Source: JAEUIA01 sp038330085 (GTDB lineage: Bacteria > Planctomycetota > UBA1135 > GCA-002686595). Taken from it: a stretch of DNA of 64,000 bases. Location of the stretch: NCBI GenBank assembly GCA_038330085.1, contig JBBQNP010000006.1, positions 1-64,000 of the forward strand, read 5' to 3'. Positions 9,177-20,000 of the stretch are shown piece by piece. Both the position numbers and the translations under genes were made by a program. Under the pieces are notes generated by a model that saw nothing but the letters and a program-made list of their open reading frames with translations, did no database searches and had not been told where the DNA came from. The stretch's first letter is position 1, and every line of letters begins with the position of its first letter.

Positions 9177-9602
9177 TCACTCGATCGTGCGCATGTAGAA
9201 CGTGGGCTTGGCCGAGCCCGGCACCTTCACTTCGACGCCGTAGCGCTTGGAACGACCGAGCTTCTGCACCTGCATCGGCGTGAGCCGGACGCCGGCGATG
9301 GAGCTGCCTCCTGAATCCGGCAAGGCGCGGAACGAGATCGAGTACTCGCCCGGGCTGACGGATCCGTTGCCGTCCGTGTCCGCGAAGAAGATCAGGGACG
9401 CCGTGACTTCCGGCGGGCTCTCGATGCGGATCGGGGGCACGCCGTTCACGAGTTGATTCTCGGTGACGCGTCCAGGCAGGGTGATCACCACCTCGGGAGG
9501 CCCCGTGATCCGGAGGGTCGTGGTGCCACCCGAGCTGTCCGGGCTAGGCGACGCGCAGCCGGCCATCAACAAACCCATCAGCACGCTGCGCGTCGTCTTC
9601 AT
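9177..9602 (-). CDS. Small lipoprotein with EF-hand-like loop
   Basis: The protein has 141 residues. The N-terminus MKTTRSVLMGLLMAGCAS ends in a clear lipobox (LMAGC), so it should be lipidated and exported. AGAGGT just upstream of the ATG can serve as ribosome binding site. The mature part is beta-rich and contains DTDGNGSVSPGE, a calcium-loop-like D-x-D-x-N-G motif. No family was recognised. It is the third of three small exported proteins read in the same direction with gaps of about 30 bp. Confidence 0.7.
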   Translation of the reverse strand: MKTTRSVLMGLLMAGCASPSPDSSGGTTTLRITGPPEVVITLPGRVTENQLVNGVPPIRIESPPEVTASLIFFADTDGNGSVSPGEYSISFRALPDSGGSSIAGVRLTPMQVQKLGRSKRYGVEVKVPGSAKPTFYMRTIE

Positions 9603-9633
9603 CGTGACCTCTGCATCGGAGCCGATCTGGCGT

Positions 9634-10149
9634 TCAGGGAGCGAGCGTCAGCGTCGTGTCGGATGCCACGACCTCAGCGCCGTCGGCCCACACGGACGTC
9701 ATCACCCGGATCGGCTGGTTGTACCACCCGCCGACGGGACAAGGCAGCGTCACCTCGAGCGCGCGCGGATCGTCGTTGCTGCGAACCGCCTTGCTCCAGC
9801 GACCGGGCAGTCCGTCCTGCAGTGCGTCGATGAACACGGCGGCTCCGTCGATGCTCGAAGCGTGGTAGGCGAGGAGGTGCCCGTTCGCCGCCGTCGTCTG
9901 GATCAGCGACTGGATCGTCGCGTCCGGAATCGGCTCGAAGCGCAAGCGCACCGTCTGTCCGCCGGTGATCGGATCGCGCACGTTCATCTGTCGGCGCACC
10001 TGGATCCCGTTCGGAACGATGAGATCCGGACGCGACCACGCACCGATGCCGACAACATGCGGTTGACCGGCAGAGGACTGGGCCAGGGAGAGTGCGAAGC
10101 CTCCCATGAGCGCGACGCAACCCGCGACGAGGAATGTGATGTTCTTCAT
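9634..10149 (-). CDS. Small secreted protein of unknown function
   Basis: The protein has 171 residues. It has a signal peptide (MKNITFLVAGCVALMGGFAL, cleavage near SLAQS) and AAAGGA 9 nt before the ATG. The sequence is beta-rich, and the tail WADGAEVVASDTTLTLAP is Ig/bacterioferritin-free and without known motifs. It lies between two small lipoproteins, 31 bp from the next and 30 bp from the previous, so an operon is likely. The function is unknown. Confidence 0.68.
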   Translation of the reverse strand: MKNITFLVAGCVALMGGFALSLAQSSAGQPHVVGIGAWSRPDLIVPNGIQVRRQMNVRDPITGGQTVRLRFEPIPDATIQSLIQTTAANGHLLAYHASSIDGAAVFIDALQDGLPGRWSKAVRSNDDPRALEVTLPCPVGGWYNQPIRVMTSVWADGAEVVASDTTLTLAP

Positions 10150-10179
10150 GGAATCGGGTCCTTTCTGGACGGGTTCGGA

Positions 10180-10641
10180 TCAGTGGTGGCTGAAGATGGA
10201 AGTGTGATTGGATGCGTCGGTGACCTCGACCTGGACCGAAAGGTGGTCGGTGTTCCAGCCCGAAACGTCACCGGCCGAGAGCGAAATGTTGGAGATGGAG
10301 AGCCCGCTTCCGCTCTGGGTGGAGGCGAACTCCTTCATGTTCTCGCCCGTGTCGTACGTGCCGTTGCCGTTCGCGTCCTCGAACACGCGCACGAGCGCGC
10401 TCGACAGATGCGCTCCGGGTTCCGGGTCGACGCTGACGTTCGACATGGATCCCTGCAGCAACCACCAGTTCATGCCGGCGTGGCCGAAGTTGATCCGACA
10501 CAAGCCGGCGATCAGCACGCTCGTGTCGTCGATGTCGGCGATCCTGCTGCTCATGCAAGACGGGCTGATCATCAACGCAGGCAGCAGCACGAACAGCCGC
10601 CCGATTCGTCCAGTGAGCTTGGGAACTTTCCGCGTGATCAT
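10180..10641 (-). CDS. Small lipoprotein with Asp/Asn-Gly loop
   Basis: The protein has 153 residues. The ATG at 10641 is chosen because GGAGAGG stands 6 nt before it; an in-frame extension to 10677 lacks support. The signal RLFVLLPALMISPSCMSS ends in a lipobox-like ISPSC. The mature part includes RVFEDANGNGTYDTGE, an EF-hand or SdrD-like loop also seen in the lipoprotein at 9177-9602. It is the first gene of the three-gene group of small exported proteins. No family was recognised. Confidence 0.68.
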   Translation of the reverse strand: MITRKVPKLTGRIGRLFVLLPALMISPSCMSSRIADIDDTSVLIAGLCRINFGHAGMNWWLLQGSMSNVSVDPEPGAHLSSALVRVFEDANGNGTYDTGENMKEFASTQSGSGLSISNISLSAGDVSGWNTDHLSVQVEVTDASNHTSIFSHH

Positions 10642-10999
10642 GATCACCTCTCCGGCCGAGCCGGTTCTCGAGAGCACATCGCGTCGAGGAGGCTGCGACT
10701 CGCGGTCTCCTCCGATGCGACGACGCGCGCGCGTGAGATCGGTTGCACACGAAGGCGCGCGGCGAGCACAAGTCGTTGCGGTGCAAGGTCGAGGAAGGGA
10801 ATGAAAAACCGCGGCGCCTCAGTCGTGATCGATCACGACGCGGATCGTGCGTGCCGCGGCTCGCCCGATCCCCTCCCTGCCGGGTGTCCAATCTCGGGAA
10901 GATCGGCACCGACTTCGCGCGCTCGGACTTCCGCGTCCGACTTGGCGCTCGATCACGCATCGCAACCCAAACGCGTCGTAGCAGTTGCGCGTGCAGCGA
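10642..10999. other. Intergenic region upstream of small exported proteins
   Basis: No convincing gene was found in these 358 bp; the open frames are Arg-rich shadows. It contains a perfect 18-bp palindrome, GTCGTGATCGATCACGAC, at 10822-10839. This lies about 180 bp upstream of the lipoprotein start and could be an operator, but no regulator is identified. Confidence 0.5.
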
Positions 11000-13948
11000 T
11001 CACGCCGTCGCGCGCGCCGAAACGACGAGCCAAACCGCACACGCGACGATCGCGGCCAGCGCGAGCTTGCACGCGACCCAGAACGTCGGCGCGCCGTAGT
11101 CGAGCTCGACGTCGCACGCCGACGCGGGCAACTGGATCGCGGTGAAGGCGTAGTCCGCGCGCCAGATGTGCGCTTCGTTGCCGTTCACGCGCGCGTTCCA
11201 ACCCGGATACCAGGGGTGAGCGGTGACGAGCCAGCCTGACGCGCCGGCTTCGACGTGCAGGCGGATGTGTCCTGGGATCTCCGAACCGAACGTGACCGTG
11301 CGTGACGCGCTCGACGCTTTGTCGCTGTCGCTCGGGACCGGCATGTCGTCGCGCTCGAGCACGACTTCGCGCGCCGGATCGAATCCCGCGGCGGTCACCT
11401 GATTCCACGAGTCCTCTTCGCCGGCCGATGCGTGCGACTTGCTGACGACGTGGTACATCGACGTCGCGCGATCGAATCCGAAGAGCGTGAACCGTCCGAC
11501 CGGCCCCTCCGCGTGGAAGTCGCGGTCCGCGAAGCCGAGATCGAAGTACAGACCCCCGGACAGTTGCATTCCGTCGCGCTCGAGACGCCATGTGTCCGAC
11601 TGCGCGTGCGTGGGCAACACCTCGGGCGACTTCATCGCCTGCTGCACGCACCCGTCCCAGTCGGATCGCGCGCGCAAGACGAAGGCTCGGCCGGGCTCAG
11701 CGTCCGTCGAGCTCGCGCGCAGGCGCAAGAGCTTCTCGCTCGAATGCGCGACGGGGGCGAAGCGCATCGTCGCGCCGAGTTCGTCGATTGCCGTGTCCTG
11801 CATCTGCGCCTGCGTGAAGCTCGTCTTCGCGATCACCGTGCTGTTCGCCGCGTCTTCGAGCGTCACGTCGACCGAGCACGCGAGGTTCGTCGCAGGCCGC
11901 TCGAAGCGCAGGCGGATCGAATCGAGGCCGTCACGCACGCCCGTGAACGTTTGCACGAGCTCGCTCCCGCGCACGATCTCTCCCGTTCCGACGTTTGCGC
12001 TCGGGTTCGGTCCAACGGATCCGAACGCTGTGTCCACATCCAGCCACCCGTCTCCGTCGAGCACGCCGTCGATGCCGAACAGTTGAAGGCCTTTCGTCGT
12101 CGCTTTCCGCGCGAGCATCCAGTTCACGGAGCGGCCGAAGTTCTCGAAGAACAACCGCTCGTAACGTCGGATCACCAGCGCGTCGAAGCTCGCCGGTTGT
12201 CGGATGCCGTACACGATGTTCGAGCACGGCGGCAGGATGTCGTCGCCAAGCACGACGAGTTGCCGCCCGTGCGCCGCCGACTTCCACTGCTCGATCGCCG
12301 GTGTCACGGGGAAGAAGTGCTGGCGGTTGGTGAGCGGCATGTAGCCCTTCAAGAGCGCGCCGCTCTCGGCATACACGAGCAGCACGAGAGCCCACACCGA
12401 GGCCATCCGCACCCACCGGTTGGACATGAGCCACACCGCCGTGAGCAAGGCGATGCTCGTGCCGATCAGGCGGGTCATCTGCGCGACGTGTTCGGCGGAT
12501 CCCGTCGCGAGCAACGCGCGTTTGTCGTCCGCCACGATGCGTCCGACGGTCTCGATGACGCTTGCCGCGTTCGACTTCGCCAAGAAGAGGATCCCACAGC
12601 CGAGGACGAACGCGAAGCCCGCTGCAACGAAGTTGCGTTTGCTTTGCAGCGCAAAGTGAGCCGTGAACGCCGCCAGGCAGGCAATGCAGAACGCACCGAC
12701 GATCTGGCTGCGGTTGATCGGCGCCATCGAAAGACCCGGCACGTGGTCCCAGATCACGCCGCTCCCGCCGACGTCGTACGCGTAGACGAACCACAGCACG
12801 AACCCGCCCGCGAAGAACGCGCAGGCGCGCCGCTTGGCGACGAACAGGAACCCGCACAGCGCCATGATCGTCGCCGTGCCGCCGACGTAGGCCATCGTCG
12901 CGATCGTGTAGTCGGGCCGCGGCAACGTCGCGTTCAGGTAGTAGGGCGTCGACGGGTTGCCGAGCAGGTTTGGGAACAGGAGAGCCGACCACGTGCGCAA
13001 CCCGAGCGGGATCTGTCGCCCGGTGCGATCGCTGAGCATCGCGCTCGTGTGCAGGTACTCGAAGAACGGCAACGTCTGGAGGGTGCCGATCAGCGCCGCG
13101 ATCACTCCGCACGCGAGCAGTTGTCCGCCGAGCACGACGACGTTCCAGCGCGCTTCGTCCGACCCGCGCGCGTCGCGCCACACCGCCAGCAGCCGGAAGA
13201 GCGCGTACGTCGCGACGACGAGCAGCACGAAAAAGAGCGTCTCGGGATGCCCGGCGAACTGCAGCATCACGAGCGCAGCGACGAGCCACGCGAAGAGTGC
13301 GGGCGTGGACGCGCGCCACCACGGTGGCGAGGTGCCGGAGAACCGTGTGCGCTGCACGATCCGCTCGACGAGGAACAACGACGCCGGCAGGAACGCCGCG
13401 ACGCCGGAGTGTGGGTAACCGATCAGCACGACGTTGTGTCCGGCGTACGCGAACACGATCGCCCCCAGGATCGACGCGCTGAACGCGAGGCGCAGCTCGC
13501 GCAGGAAGAGGAACGTGAAGAACGAGAGGCAGAAGAGCTTCGCGACCGACGCGACGACGACAGCGAGCGCGAACGGCAGCACGTAGTACGGCACGCTGAA
13601 GAGCGACAGCACGCCGCACTGGTAGTTGGCGAGCTGCGGCGCGCCGTTGCCGTTCCATGGGTTCCACAGCGGCATGCGGCCCGCGTGCAGCTCGTCGCGC
13701 TGGAACTGAAGCCACGACTGCATCTGCAGCCACACGTCGCTCATCAGCTCGTTGCCCGGTCGCCAACTGTCGGTGACACGGGTCAGGCTGAACACCTGGC
13801 TGATGTCCGCCGGCGACCAGACGCCGTCGTGCAAGTGCGCGATCGGATTGCGCGTGAACGCGAGCGCGAAAAACAGGCATACCAGCGCACCGAACCACGT
13901 CTCGCGGCGGCGCGTGCTCGGCGCAGACGGTGTGCTGCCCCCGTTCAT
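11000..13948 (-). CDS. YfhO-family polytopic membrane protein (paralogue 3 of 3)
   Basis: The protein has 982 residues from ATG 13948, whose ATG overlaps the TGA of the upstream paralogue (ATGA). The N-terminal half is polytopic, with about a dozen hydrophobic helices, and carries the family signature GRMPLWNPWNGNGAPQLANY in its first extracytoplasmic loop. The C-terminal half is an exported beta-rich domain ending in PWYPGWNARVNGNE followed by a last membrane helix. YfhO proteins have a GT-C-like fold and in Firmicutes are linked to glycosylation of teichoic acids. A role in decorating an envelope glycan from a lipid-linked sugar is inferred. A signal for substrate is not visible. It is the last gene of a four-gene operon. 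Confidence 0.85.
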   Translation of the reverse strand: MNGGSTPSAPSTRRRETWFGALVCLFFALAFTRNPIAHLHDGVWSPADISQVFSLTRVTDSWRPGNELMSDVWLQMQSWLQFQRDELHAGRMPLWNPWNGNGAPQLANYQCGVLSLFSVPYYVLPFALAVVVASVAKLFCLSFFTFLFLRELRLAFSASILGAIVFAYAGHNVVLIGYPHSGVAAFLPASLFLVERIVQRTRFSGTSPPWWRASTPALFAWLVAALVMLQFAGHPETLFFVLLVVATYALFRLLAVWRDARGSDEARWNVVVLGGQLLACGVIAALIGTLQTLPFFEYLHTSAMLSDRTGRQIPLGLRTWSALLFPNLLGNPSTPYYLNATLPRPDYTIATMAYVGGTATIMALCGFLFVAKRRACAFFAGGFVLWFVYAYDVGGSGVIWDHVPGLSMAPINRSQIVGAFCIACLAAFTAHFALQSKRNFVAAGFAFVLGCGILFLAKSNAASVIETVGRIVADDKRALLATGSAEHVAQMTRLIGTSIALLTAVWLMSNRWVRMASVWALVLLVYAESGALLKGYMPLTNRQHFFPVTPAIEQWKSAAHGRQLVVLGDDILPPCSNIVYGIRQPASFDALVIRRYERLFFENFGRSVNWMLARKATTKGLQLFGIDGVLDGDGWLDVDTAFGSVGPNPSANVGTGEIVRGSELVQTFTGVRDGLDSIRLRFERPATNLACSVDVTLEDAANSTVIAKTSFTQAQMQDTAIDELGATMRFAPVAHSSEKLLRLRASSTDAEPGRAFVLRARSDWDGCVQQAMKSPEVLPTHAQSDTWRLERDGMQLSGGLYFDLGFADRDFHAEGPVGRFTLFGFDRATSMYHVVSKSHASAGEEDSWNQVTAAGFDPAREVVLERDDMPVPSDSDKASSASRTVTFGSEIPGHIRLHVEAGASGWLVTAHPWYPGWNARVNGNEAHIWRADYAFTAIQLPASACDVELDYGAPTFWVACKLALAAIVACAVWLVVSARATA

Positions 13949-16900
13949 GGGGCTCGCAGTGCGCGCGCTGAAACGAGGAGCCAGCCTGCGCACGCGAGTG
14001 CCCCGACGAGCGTCACCAGGGCACCGACGATCACGCTCTTCGGCTCGTAGTCGAGCTCGACGCGGCTCGTCCCGGCCTCGAGCTTCACCGCGCCGAACGC
14101 GAAGTTCGCGCGCACGAAAGGTCGCTCGATGCCGTCGACGCGCGCTTTCCATCCCGGATACCAGGCTTGCGAGATCACGAGCCAGCCGGGGTTCGTGCGC
14201 GTCGCTTGCAACACGATGTGTCCGTTGTCCTCGCGCAGGATCTCGGCGGGGCCGTCGTCCTTGCCGTCGCCTGCGCCGGTGAGGTTCGCCGGTGCGTACG
14301 TGCTCGGACCGCTGCCGTCCGCCACGCCTGCACCGGCGGCGGCGTCAGGATCCTCGAGCACGACCATGTGCACCGGATCGAAGCCCGGTTGTCTGACGGC
14401 CCTCGATGCGCGGCGCTCGTCGAGCACGCGATAGGCGTGCGTGACGGTGTGGTAGCGCGACACCGCGTCGCGGTACTCGTACACGGCGTACGGACCGATC
14501 GATCCCGACGCGCGGAAGTGCTGCAACGCGAAGTGCAAGTCCACCGCGATCTGTCCGTCGAGAACGCGTCCGGCCTGCCGCGTCTGCCACACGAGCGCGT
14601 GCTCGTGCCACTTGCCGTTCGGCGGATCGAGGAAGCCCGCGTGTCGCCAGACTGCGCGGTTCGCGTTCCAGCCGTAGTCCTTGCGGCCGAGGAGCGACCA
14701 CGCGCTGTCCGCGACGCCGTCGGGCGAAGTCACGTGCAAGGTGAACGTGCGCTCGCTCGCGTGTTGCGGCGGCTGGAACGTGAGGCGCGTGTAGACGCGG
14801 TCGCGGCCGAGCGGGTCGAGCTCACCGGGCTCGATCGTCGAGTGCGCGACGACCTCGCCGCTCGCCTTGTCGGCGATCGAGAGGTCGAACGTCTGCACCA
14901 GGCTGCGTCCGCCGCTCGCGAAACCGACGCGCACCGCGCACAGCGCGTCGTCGAACCCGTTGAAGTCGAGCTCGACGTCTTGTCCGGGCACGATCGGCGC
15001 CGTGTCGTAGTACTCCTCGGGCCGCTCCTCGACGAAACCCAACGCCGTGTCGACGTCGATCCAGGCGTCGGTGTCGAACACGATGCCGATGCCGAAGAGC
15101 TGCAGCCCGCGCGTCGTCGCCCATTCGACGTCCTGCCAGTTGCCGTCCTGGCTGAAGAGGATCCGACGCAGGAGCTCGAAGCGCTTGATGTTGATGCCGT
15201 CCCACACCGCGATCGATGGGATGCCGTACACGGCGTTCGTGTGCGGGGGCAGCGCCGTCGGACCGATGAACACGCTGCGCTTACCTGCGGTCTTCGCGCG
15301 CACGGCTTCGATCATCGGCGTCACCGGGTACACCATCCGATCGGGCGTGATCGGGTTGTAGTCGGACATCAGGTCGCCGGTCTGTGCGTAGGCCGCGATC
15401 ACGAGGACGAGCGCGCACACGAGCCGCAGTGCGCGCGAGCGCGCCACGAACGCCAGTGCGACGCTGCCCACGCCGATCAGGAACAGCGTGCCGATGTGCT
15501 GGATGTGCTCGAGCGACATCGACGGGATCATGTCGCGGTTGATGTTGCCCTCGCGCAGCTTCCACGTCTCCGCCGCGAGCGACAGTGCGCCGGCTCGGAA
15601 GACGTAGAGGAACAAGAGCCCCGCCGCGACGACAGCGATCGCGCGCGCGCCATCACGCTTCTTGTCCGTGTCCGGCGGGGGATCGACGATGCGATCGACG
15701 AGGAACGCGGCGCACACCGCGACGCATGCATGTCCGAAGAACTGGCTGCGGTTGATCGGCACCATCTTCAGCGTCGGCACGAGCTCGAACCACGACTGGG
15801 TGCCGAACAGGCCGAACGCATACACGACCCACACGACGCCCATCACCGCGAACCACGTGAGGATGCGGCGCCTGCGGACGAGGAACGGAGCCAGCACGGC
15901 GAGCAGCAGCGCGATCGCGCCGACGTAGCTCAACGTGACCGAGTCGAAGTCGGGCCGCGGCAGGTTGTAGTCGACGAAGTACGCGTTCGCCGGGTTGCCG
16001 AGCAGGTCGGGGAACGCGAGGCACGGCCACGGCGCGATCGCGAGCGGCGTCTGTCCGCCGGCGGTGCGGTCGCCGAAGATGAAGCTCTCGCGCAAGTATT
16101 CGAAGAACGGCAGCAGCTGCACCATCGCGATCGCCGCGGCCAGCATCCCGGCGACGCCGAGCTGCGCGCCGAGCACGCCGAGGTCGCGCCGCGCGCGCGG
16201 CACGTCGCGGTGATCCATCCACAGCGCGATGCCGCGTGCGACCGCGTACAAGATCGACGTGCCGAGCGCGAAGTAGAACGTCTCCGGATGTCCGAGCAGG
16301 ATCCCGACGACGAGCACCAGGACGAACGCCGCCATGCGGCCGGGGAACTCGACGCGCCACCAGCCCGGACGCATCGGTCCGCGTCGACGCGCATGCTCGA
16401 AACCCTGCGCGATGCGCTCGATCGCCCACAAACCCGCGGGCGCCATCATCGCGACCGACGACTGCGAGTAGCCTAGCCGCAGGATGTTGTGCGCCGAGAA
16501 CGCGTACACGACGCCGCCGAAGAAGCACGCGATCGGAGCGAGCTGCAGCGCGCGCAGGAACAAGTACGTGAACCACGTCAGGGCGAACAGCTTCAGGAAC
16601 GCCGTCAGCAGCACCGCCGTCTTGAACGAGAACAGGTAGTAGCACCACGTCAGCGGCGAGAAGACCGCTGACTGGAAGTTCGCCAAGTGCGGCACGCCGA
16701 AACCGTTGAAGCGGTTCCATAGCGGCATCTTCCCTTGACGGATCTCGTCGCGATCGAAGAGGTACCAGGGGTGGTACTCGACCGACACGTCGGAGATGAG
16801 CTGGTTGCCCGGATGCCAGCCGTCCTGCACGTGCACGAGCGGCAGCTCCTGCATGAAATCGACCGGCGCGAACGTCGAGTCGCCGAAGCGCGTGATCGGG

Positions 16901-17034
16901 TTCCACAGGAACGCGACGACGATCGCGGCGACGGCGAGTGCCGCCCACACGAGCTCGAAGCGCGGGCGCGGTCGCGGATCACCCGGCAGGCTGCCCGGCT
17001 CGTCCGTCACGAAGTCGACTCCGTTCGGTCTCAT
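13945..17034 (-). CDS. YfhO-family polytopic membrane protein (paralogue 2 of 3)
   Basis: The protein has 1029 residues. The start at ATG 17034 overlaps the stop of the upstream gene (ATGA), and its own stop overlaps the next start in the same way. It shares the plan of both neighbours: an N-terminal membrane half with GKMPLWNRFNGFGVPHLANF, and a C-terminal exported half with QAWYPGWKARVDGIE near its end, followed by a final helix. The paralogues are clearly diverged from each other, so the triplication is not recent. It is a likely GT-C-type glycosyltransferase or glycan-modifying protein, by family. Confidence 0.87.
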   Translation of the reverse strand: MRPNGVDFVTDEPGSLPGDPRPRPRFELVWAALAVAAIVVAFLWNPITRFGDSTFAPVDFMQELPLVHVQDGWHPGNQLISDVSVEYHPWYLFDRDEIRQGKMPLWNRFNGFGVPHLANFQSAVFSPLTWCYYLFSFKTAVLLTAFLKLFALTWFTYLFLRALQLAPIACFFGGVVYAFSAHNILRLGYSQSSVAMMAPAGLWAIERIAQGFEHARRRGPMRPGWWRVEFPGRMAAFVLVLVVGILLGHPETFYFALGTSILYAVARGIALWMDHRDVPRARRDLGVLGAQLGVAGMLAAAIAMVQLLPFFEYLRESFIFGDRTAGGQTPLAIAPWPCLAFPDLLGNPANAYFVDYNLPRPDFDSVTLSYVGAIALLLAVLAPFLVRRRRILTWFAVMGVVWVVYAFGLFGTQSWFELVPTLKMVPINRSQFFGHACVAVCAAFLVDRIVDPPPDTDKKRDGARAIAVVAAGLLFLYVFRAGALSLAAETWKLREGNINRDMIPSMSLEHIQHIGTLFLIGVGSVALAFVARSRALRLVCALVLVIAAYAQTGDLMSDYNPITPDRMVYPVTPMIEAVRAKTAGKRSVFIGPTALPPHTNAVYGIPSIAVWDGINIKRFELLRRILFSQDGNWQDVEWATTRGLQLFGIGIVFDTDAWIDVDTALGFVEERPEEYYDTAPIVPGQDVELDFNGFDDALCAVRVGFASGGRSLVQTFDLSIADKASGEVVAHSTIEPGELDPLGRDRVYTRLTFQPPQHASERTFTLHVTSPDGVADSAWSLLGRKDYGWNANRAVWRHAGFLDPPNGKWHEHALVWQTRQAGRVLDGQIAVDLHFALQHFRASGSIGPYAVYEYRDAVSRYHTVTHAYRVLDERRASRAVRQPGFDPVHMVVLEDPDAAAGAGVADGSGPSTYAPANLTGAGDGKDDGPAEILREDNGHIVLQATRTNPGWLVISQAWYPGWKARVDGIERPFVRANFAFGAVKLEAGTSRVELDYEPKSVIVGALVTLVGALACAGWLLVSARALRAP

Positions 17035-20000
17035 GTTGGCTCGGGGGATCGTGCGTTGACGAACGCGACGACCATCATGCACAAGAGCGCGAGCAGCCCC
17101 ACGCACGAGATTGCGATGCCGGTGCGTACGCTCGACGGCGCGAACTCGAGCTCGATCGTGCTGTCGCCCGCGGGCAGCGCGAGAGCCGAGAACGCGACGT
17201 TCGCGCAGTAGAGCGGCACCGAGACGCCGTCGACGCGCGCGCGCCAGCCTCGATACCAGGCGATGTCGGCCACGAGCCAACCGGGCTTCGTGCGATGGGC
17301 GCGCAGATGGACGAGGCCGTCGCGCTCGAGAAGCACCTCGACACCCGCAGTTTCGTCCGCCGGCGCGTGCGGGTCGGGCTGCGCAGGATCGACGTCTTCG
17401 AGCACGACGAGCGAGCGCGGATCGAAGCCGGGCCGCATCACGGCCATCGACGCGTCCTCCCACGTTCCCGCGGCGTACGCGCGCGAGACGGTTCGAAACC
17501 GAGCTGCATCGGCGCAGCTGCGCGCGGCGAACGAACCGATCTGTGCTTCGAACTGCAGCGATGTCGGATCGTCGTCGGGTTGCAGCGCGATGCGTCCGGG
17601 CACCGGGGTCGAGCCCTGGGTCGCGACCCAGTCCGTTGAATCGTGCACACCCGTTTCGTCGCCGACGTTGCTCGCGCCGCGGCACAGCACCGACCAGGAG
17701 TGACCCGCGAGCGCGTCGTCGGAGGCGATCGTCAGCACGAGCTTGCGTCCCGACTGCCGCTCGGAATCGGGCAGATCGATGTTCGAGGGGAGGTGGATCT
17801 GTCCGCGCGGGCGCAGGTCACCCGGCGCGTACACGGACTCGACGAGGTGCCGGCCGGTGAGCGCGTCGTCGAGCGTGACATGGAAGGTGCACTCGTTGCG
17901 CCAGCCGTTCGTGATCCACTCGAAGGCCAGCGGTCCTGGCCGGCCGCGCACGTCGACGAAGCGCTGCACGAACGGCGACGCGGGCAGGATCTCTGAGCTC
18001 GAAAACGACATGCCCGGCGTCGGCGTCTCGCCGTCGGCGAGCGTTGCGTCGGTCCAGCGGTTGCGCTCGAGCACGATTTCGGCGCCGAACAGTCGCTGCG
18101 CCCGCTCGGTCGCGCGCGTGATGCAGCCGTTCTCGATCTTGAACTGCGCGCGCACCAGCCAGTCGCAGCGCCTCGTGCGCTCCGGATCGTCGGCGCAGAG
18201 CTGTCGCAGCCCGTAGGCGAGGTGCGTGTCGGGTTGGAGGCCGTCCGCGCCGAGCACGATCACCTGCTTGCCGTCGGCGAGCCGCGCGAGCTGCTCGACG
18301 TCGTGGGTCCGCGGGTACACGATCGACTGCGGCGCAAGCGGGTTCACGCCGCTTTGGATCCATGCGGTCTGTGCGAACAGCGCTAGAGCTGCTCCGATCA
18401 CCAAGGCTCTGCGCCCGCGACCAGGACCGATCGCCAGCGCGAGTGCGACGCACATCAAACCGGCGCAGAACGTGGCGCTGATGGCTTCGACGTGCGCGTT
18501 CGAGGACATCTCGACGAACACGCGCTGTGCCTCGGGCAAATGTGCGAACGCGACCTTCGCCAACGTGTCCGCCGAGGCGCGCAACGCCCACAAGCTGCAC
18601 ATGCCGAGGACGAGGACGGCGAAGGCGATGCGCGCGTCGGCCGTGCGCCGTGATGCGACGACGCGATCGAGGGCGAACGCGACCAACACCGCGATCGAGA
18701 ACGCGAACACGACGACGCCTTGTTGGAGGGGTGCGATCGACCCTCCAGGCCACAGCGCGAGCACGACGCGGCTCGGCCAGCCATGTGCGGTCGCGAACCA
18801 AGTTGCTGCCGCGACCGCGAAGAAGATGCCCGCGCGCCGTCGACGCGCGAAGCACGCGCCGAGCACCGCCAGGAAGAGCGCGAGCGACCCGACGTACTCG
18901 GTCAGGACCGCGCGGCGATCCGTTCGGACCGCGCCGTCTGTTTCGCTCGGCAACGTCCCACTTGGATCGGTCGCGATGGGGGATGCCGCGACTTGGAACG
19001 CAGCCGTCGGGCTGCCGAGCAAGTCGGGGAACGCGTCGAGCGCCAACGCGTCCGACGACAGCGGCTCACGCGCCTGGGCGAGCGTCGCATCGGGCACGAC
19101 GTGATCCATCCGCTCGAACCAGGGCAGGAACTGCACTGCGCTGATGCACGCAGCGACGGCGAGCGCGGCGATCAGACGTGCGCTGACGTGACGGATCGCG
19201 CCGCTCGCGCGCATCGATCGGTCCTCTCTCGCGCCGATGCGGAAGAGGCGGACCGCCGCGTAGGCGAGCACCAAGAGCAGCGCGAACAGAAAAGTCGCGA
19301 AGCCGCCCGACAAGTACCCGACCGCGACGACGACGGCGAGAGCAGCGCTCGTTCCGAAGCCCTCACGAGCGCGAGGTCTCGTCGGCTTTCCTTCGATCGC
19401 ACGCTCGGCCGCGCGCGCCATGCGTTCGACGAGGTACAGCCCGGCCGGAGCGAGCACCGCCGCGGCCGAGCTCGGACCGAAGAGCCCGATCACGTTCGAC
19501 CCCGCGAACTGGAACGCGATGGATCCTGCGATCGCAGCCGCGAACGCGACGCGCATTTCGCGCAGGAACAGGAACGTGAACAACCCCAGAGCGAACAGCC
19601 GCGCGAACGCCGACCACAGTGCCGCCGCGCGCGTGTCGAGCACGTACCAAGGCAGCGTGAACGGCGACAGCACCGCCGCGTCGAGGTTCGCGAAGTGCGG
19701 CGCGCCCGGTCCCGACAGCCCGTTCCAGAGCGGCAAGCGTCCGTTCCGGATCGCCTCGCGCGAGAACAACGCCCACGGCACGTAGCGTGACCACGTGTCG
19801 ACGACGACCTCCGCAGCGCGCGTGCTCGCCGCGGCTCCGTCGCCTGAAGAAACCGCGCCGGCCGAGCCGACGTCCTTCGGCGCTTCGACGCGCGTCAACG
19901 GCGAGCGCTGTCCGATCTGCGCCGGCACGAGCACTTTGTCCGTGCTCACGATCGGCGTCCATAGGAACACCAGCGTGAACAACGCGATGAGCAGCGCGCC

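Noticed and set aside
11432..14050. Plus-strand open frame of about 870 codons opposite a YfhO gene
   Set aside because: The composition (Arg, Glu, His, Ala) is typical of a shadow frame, and the minus strand has the family motifs.
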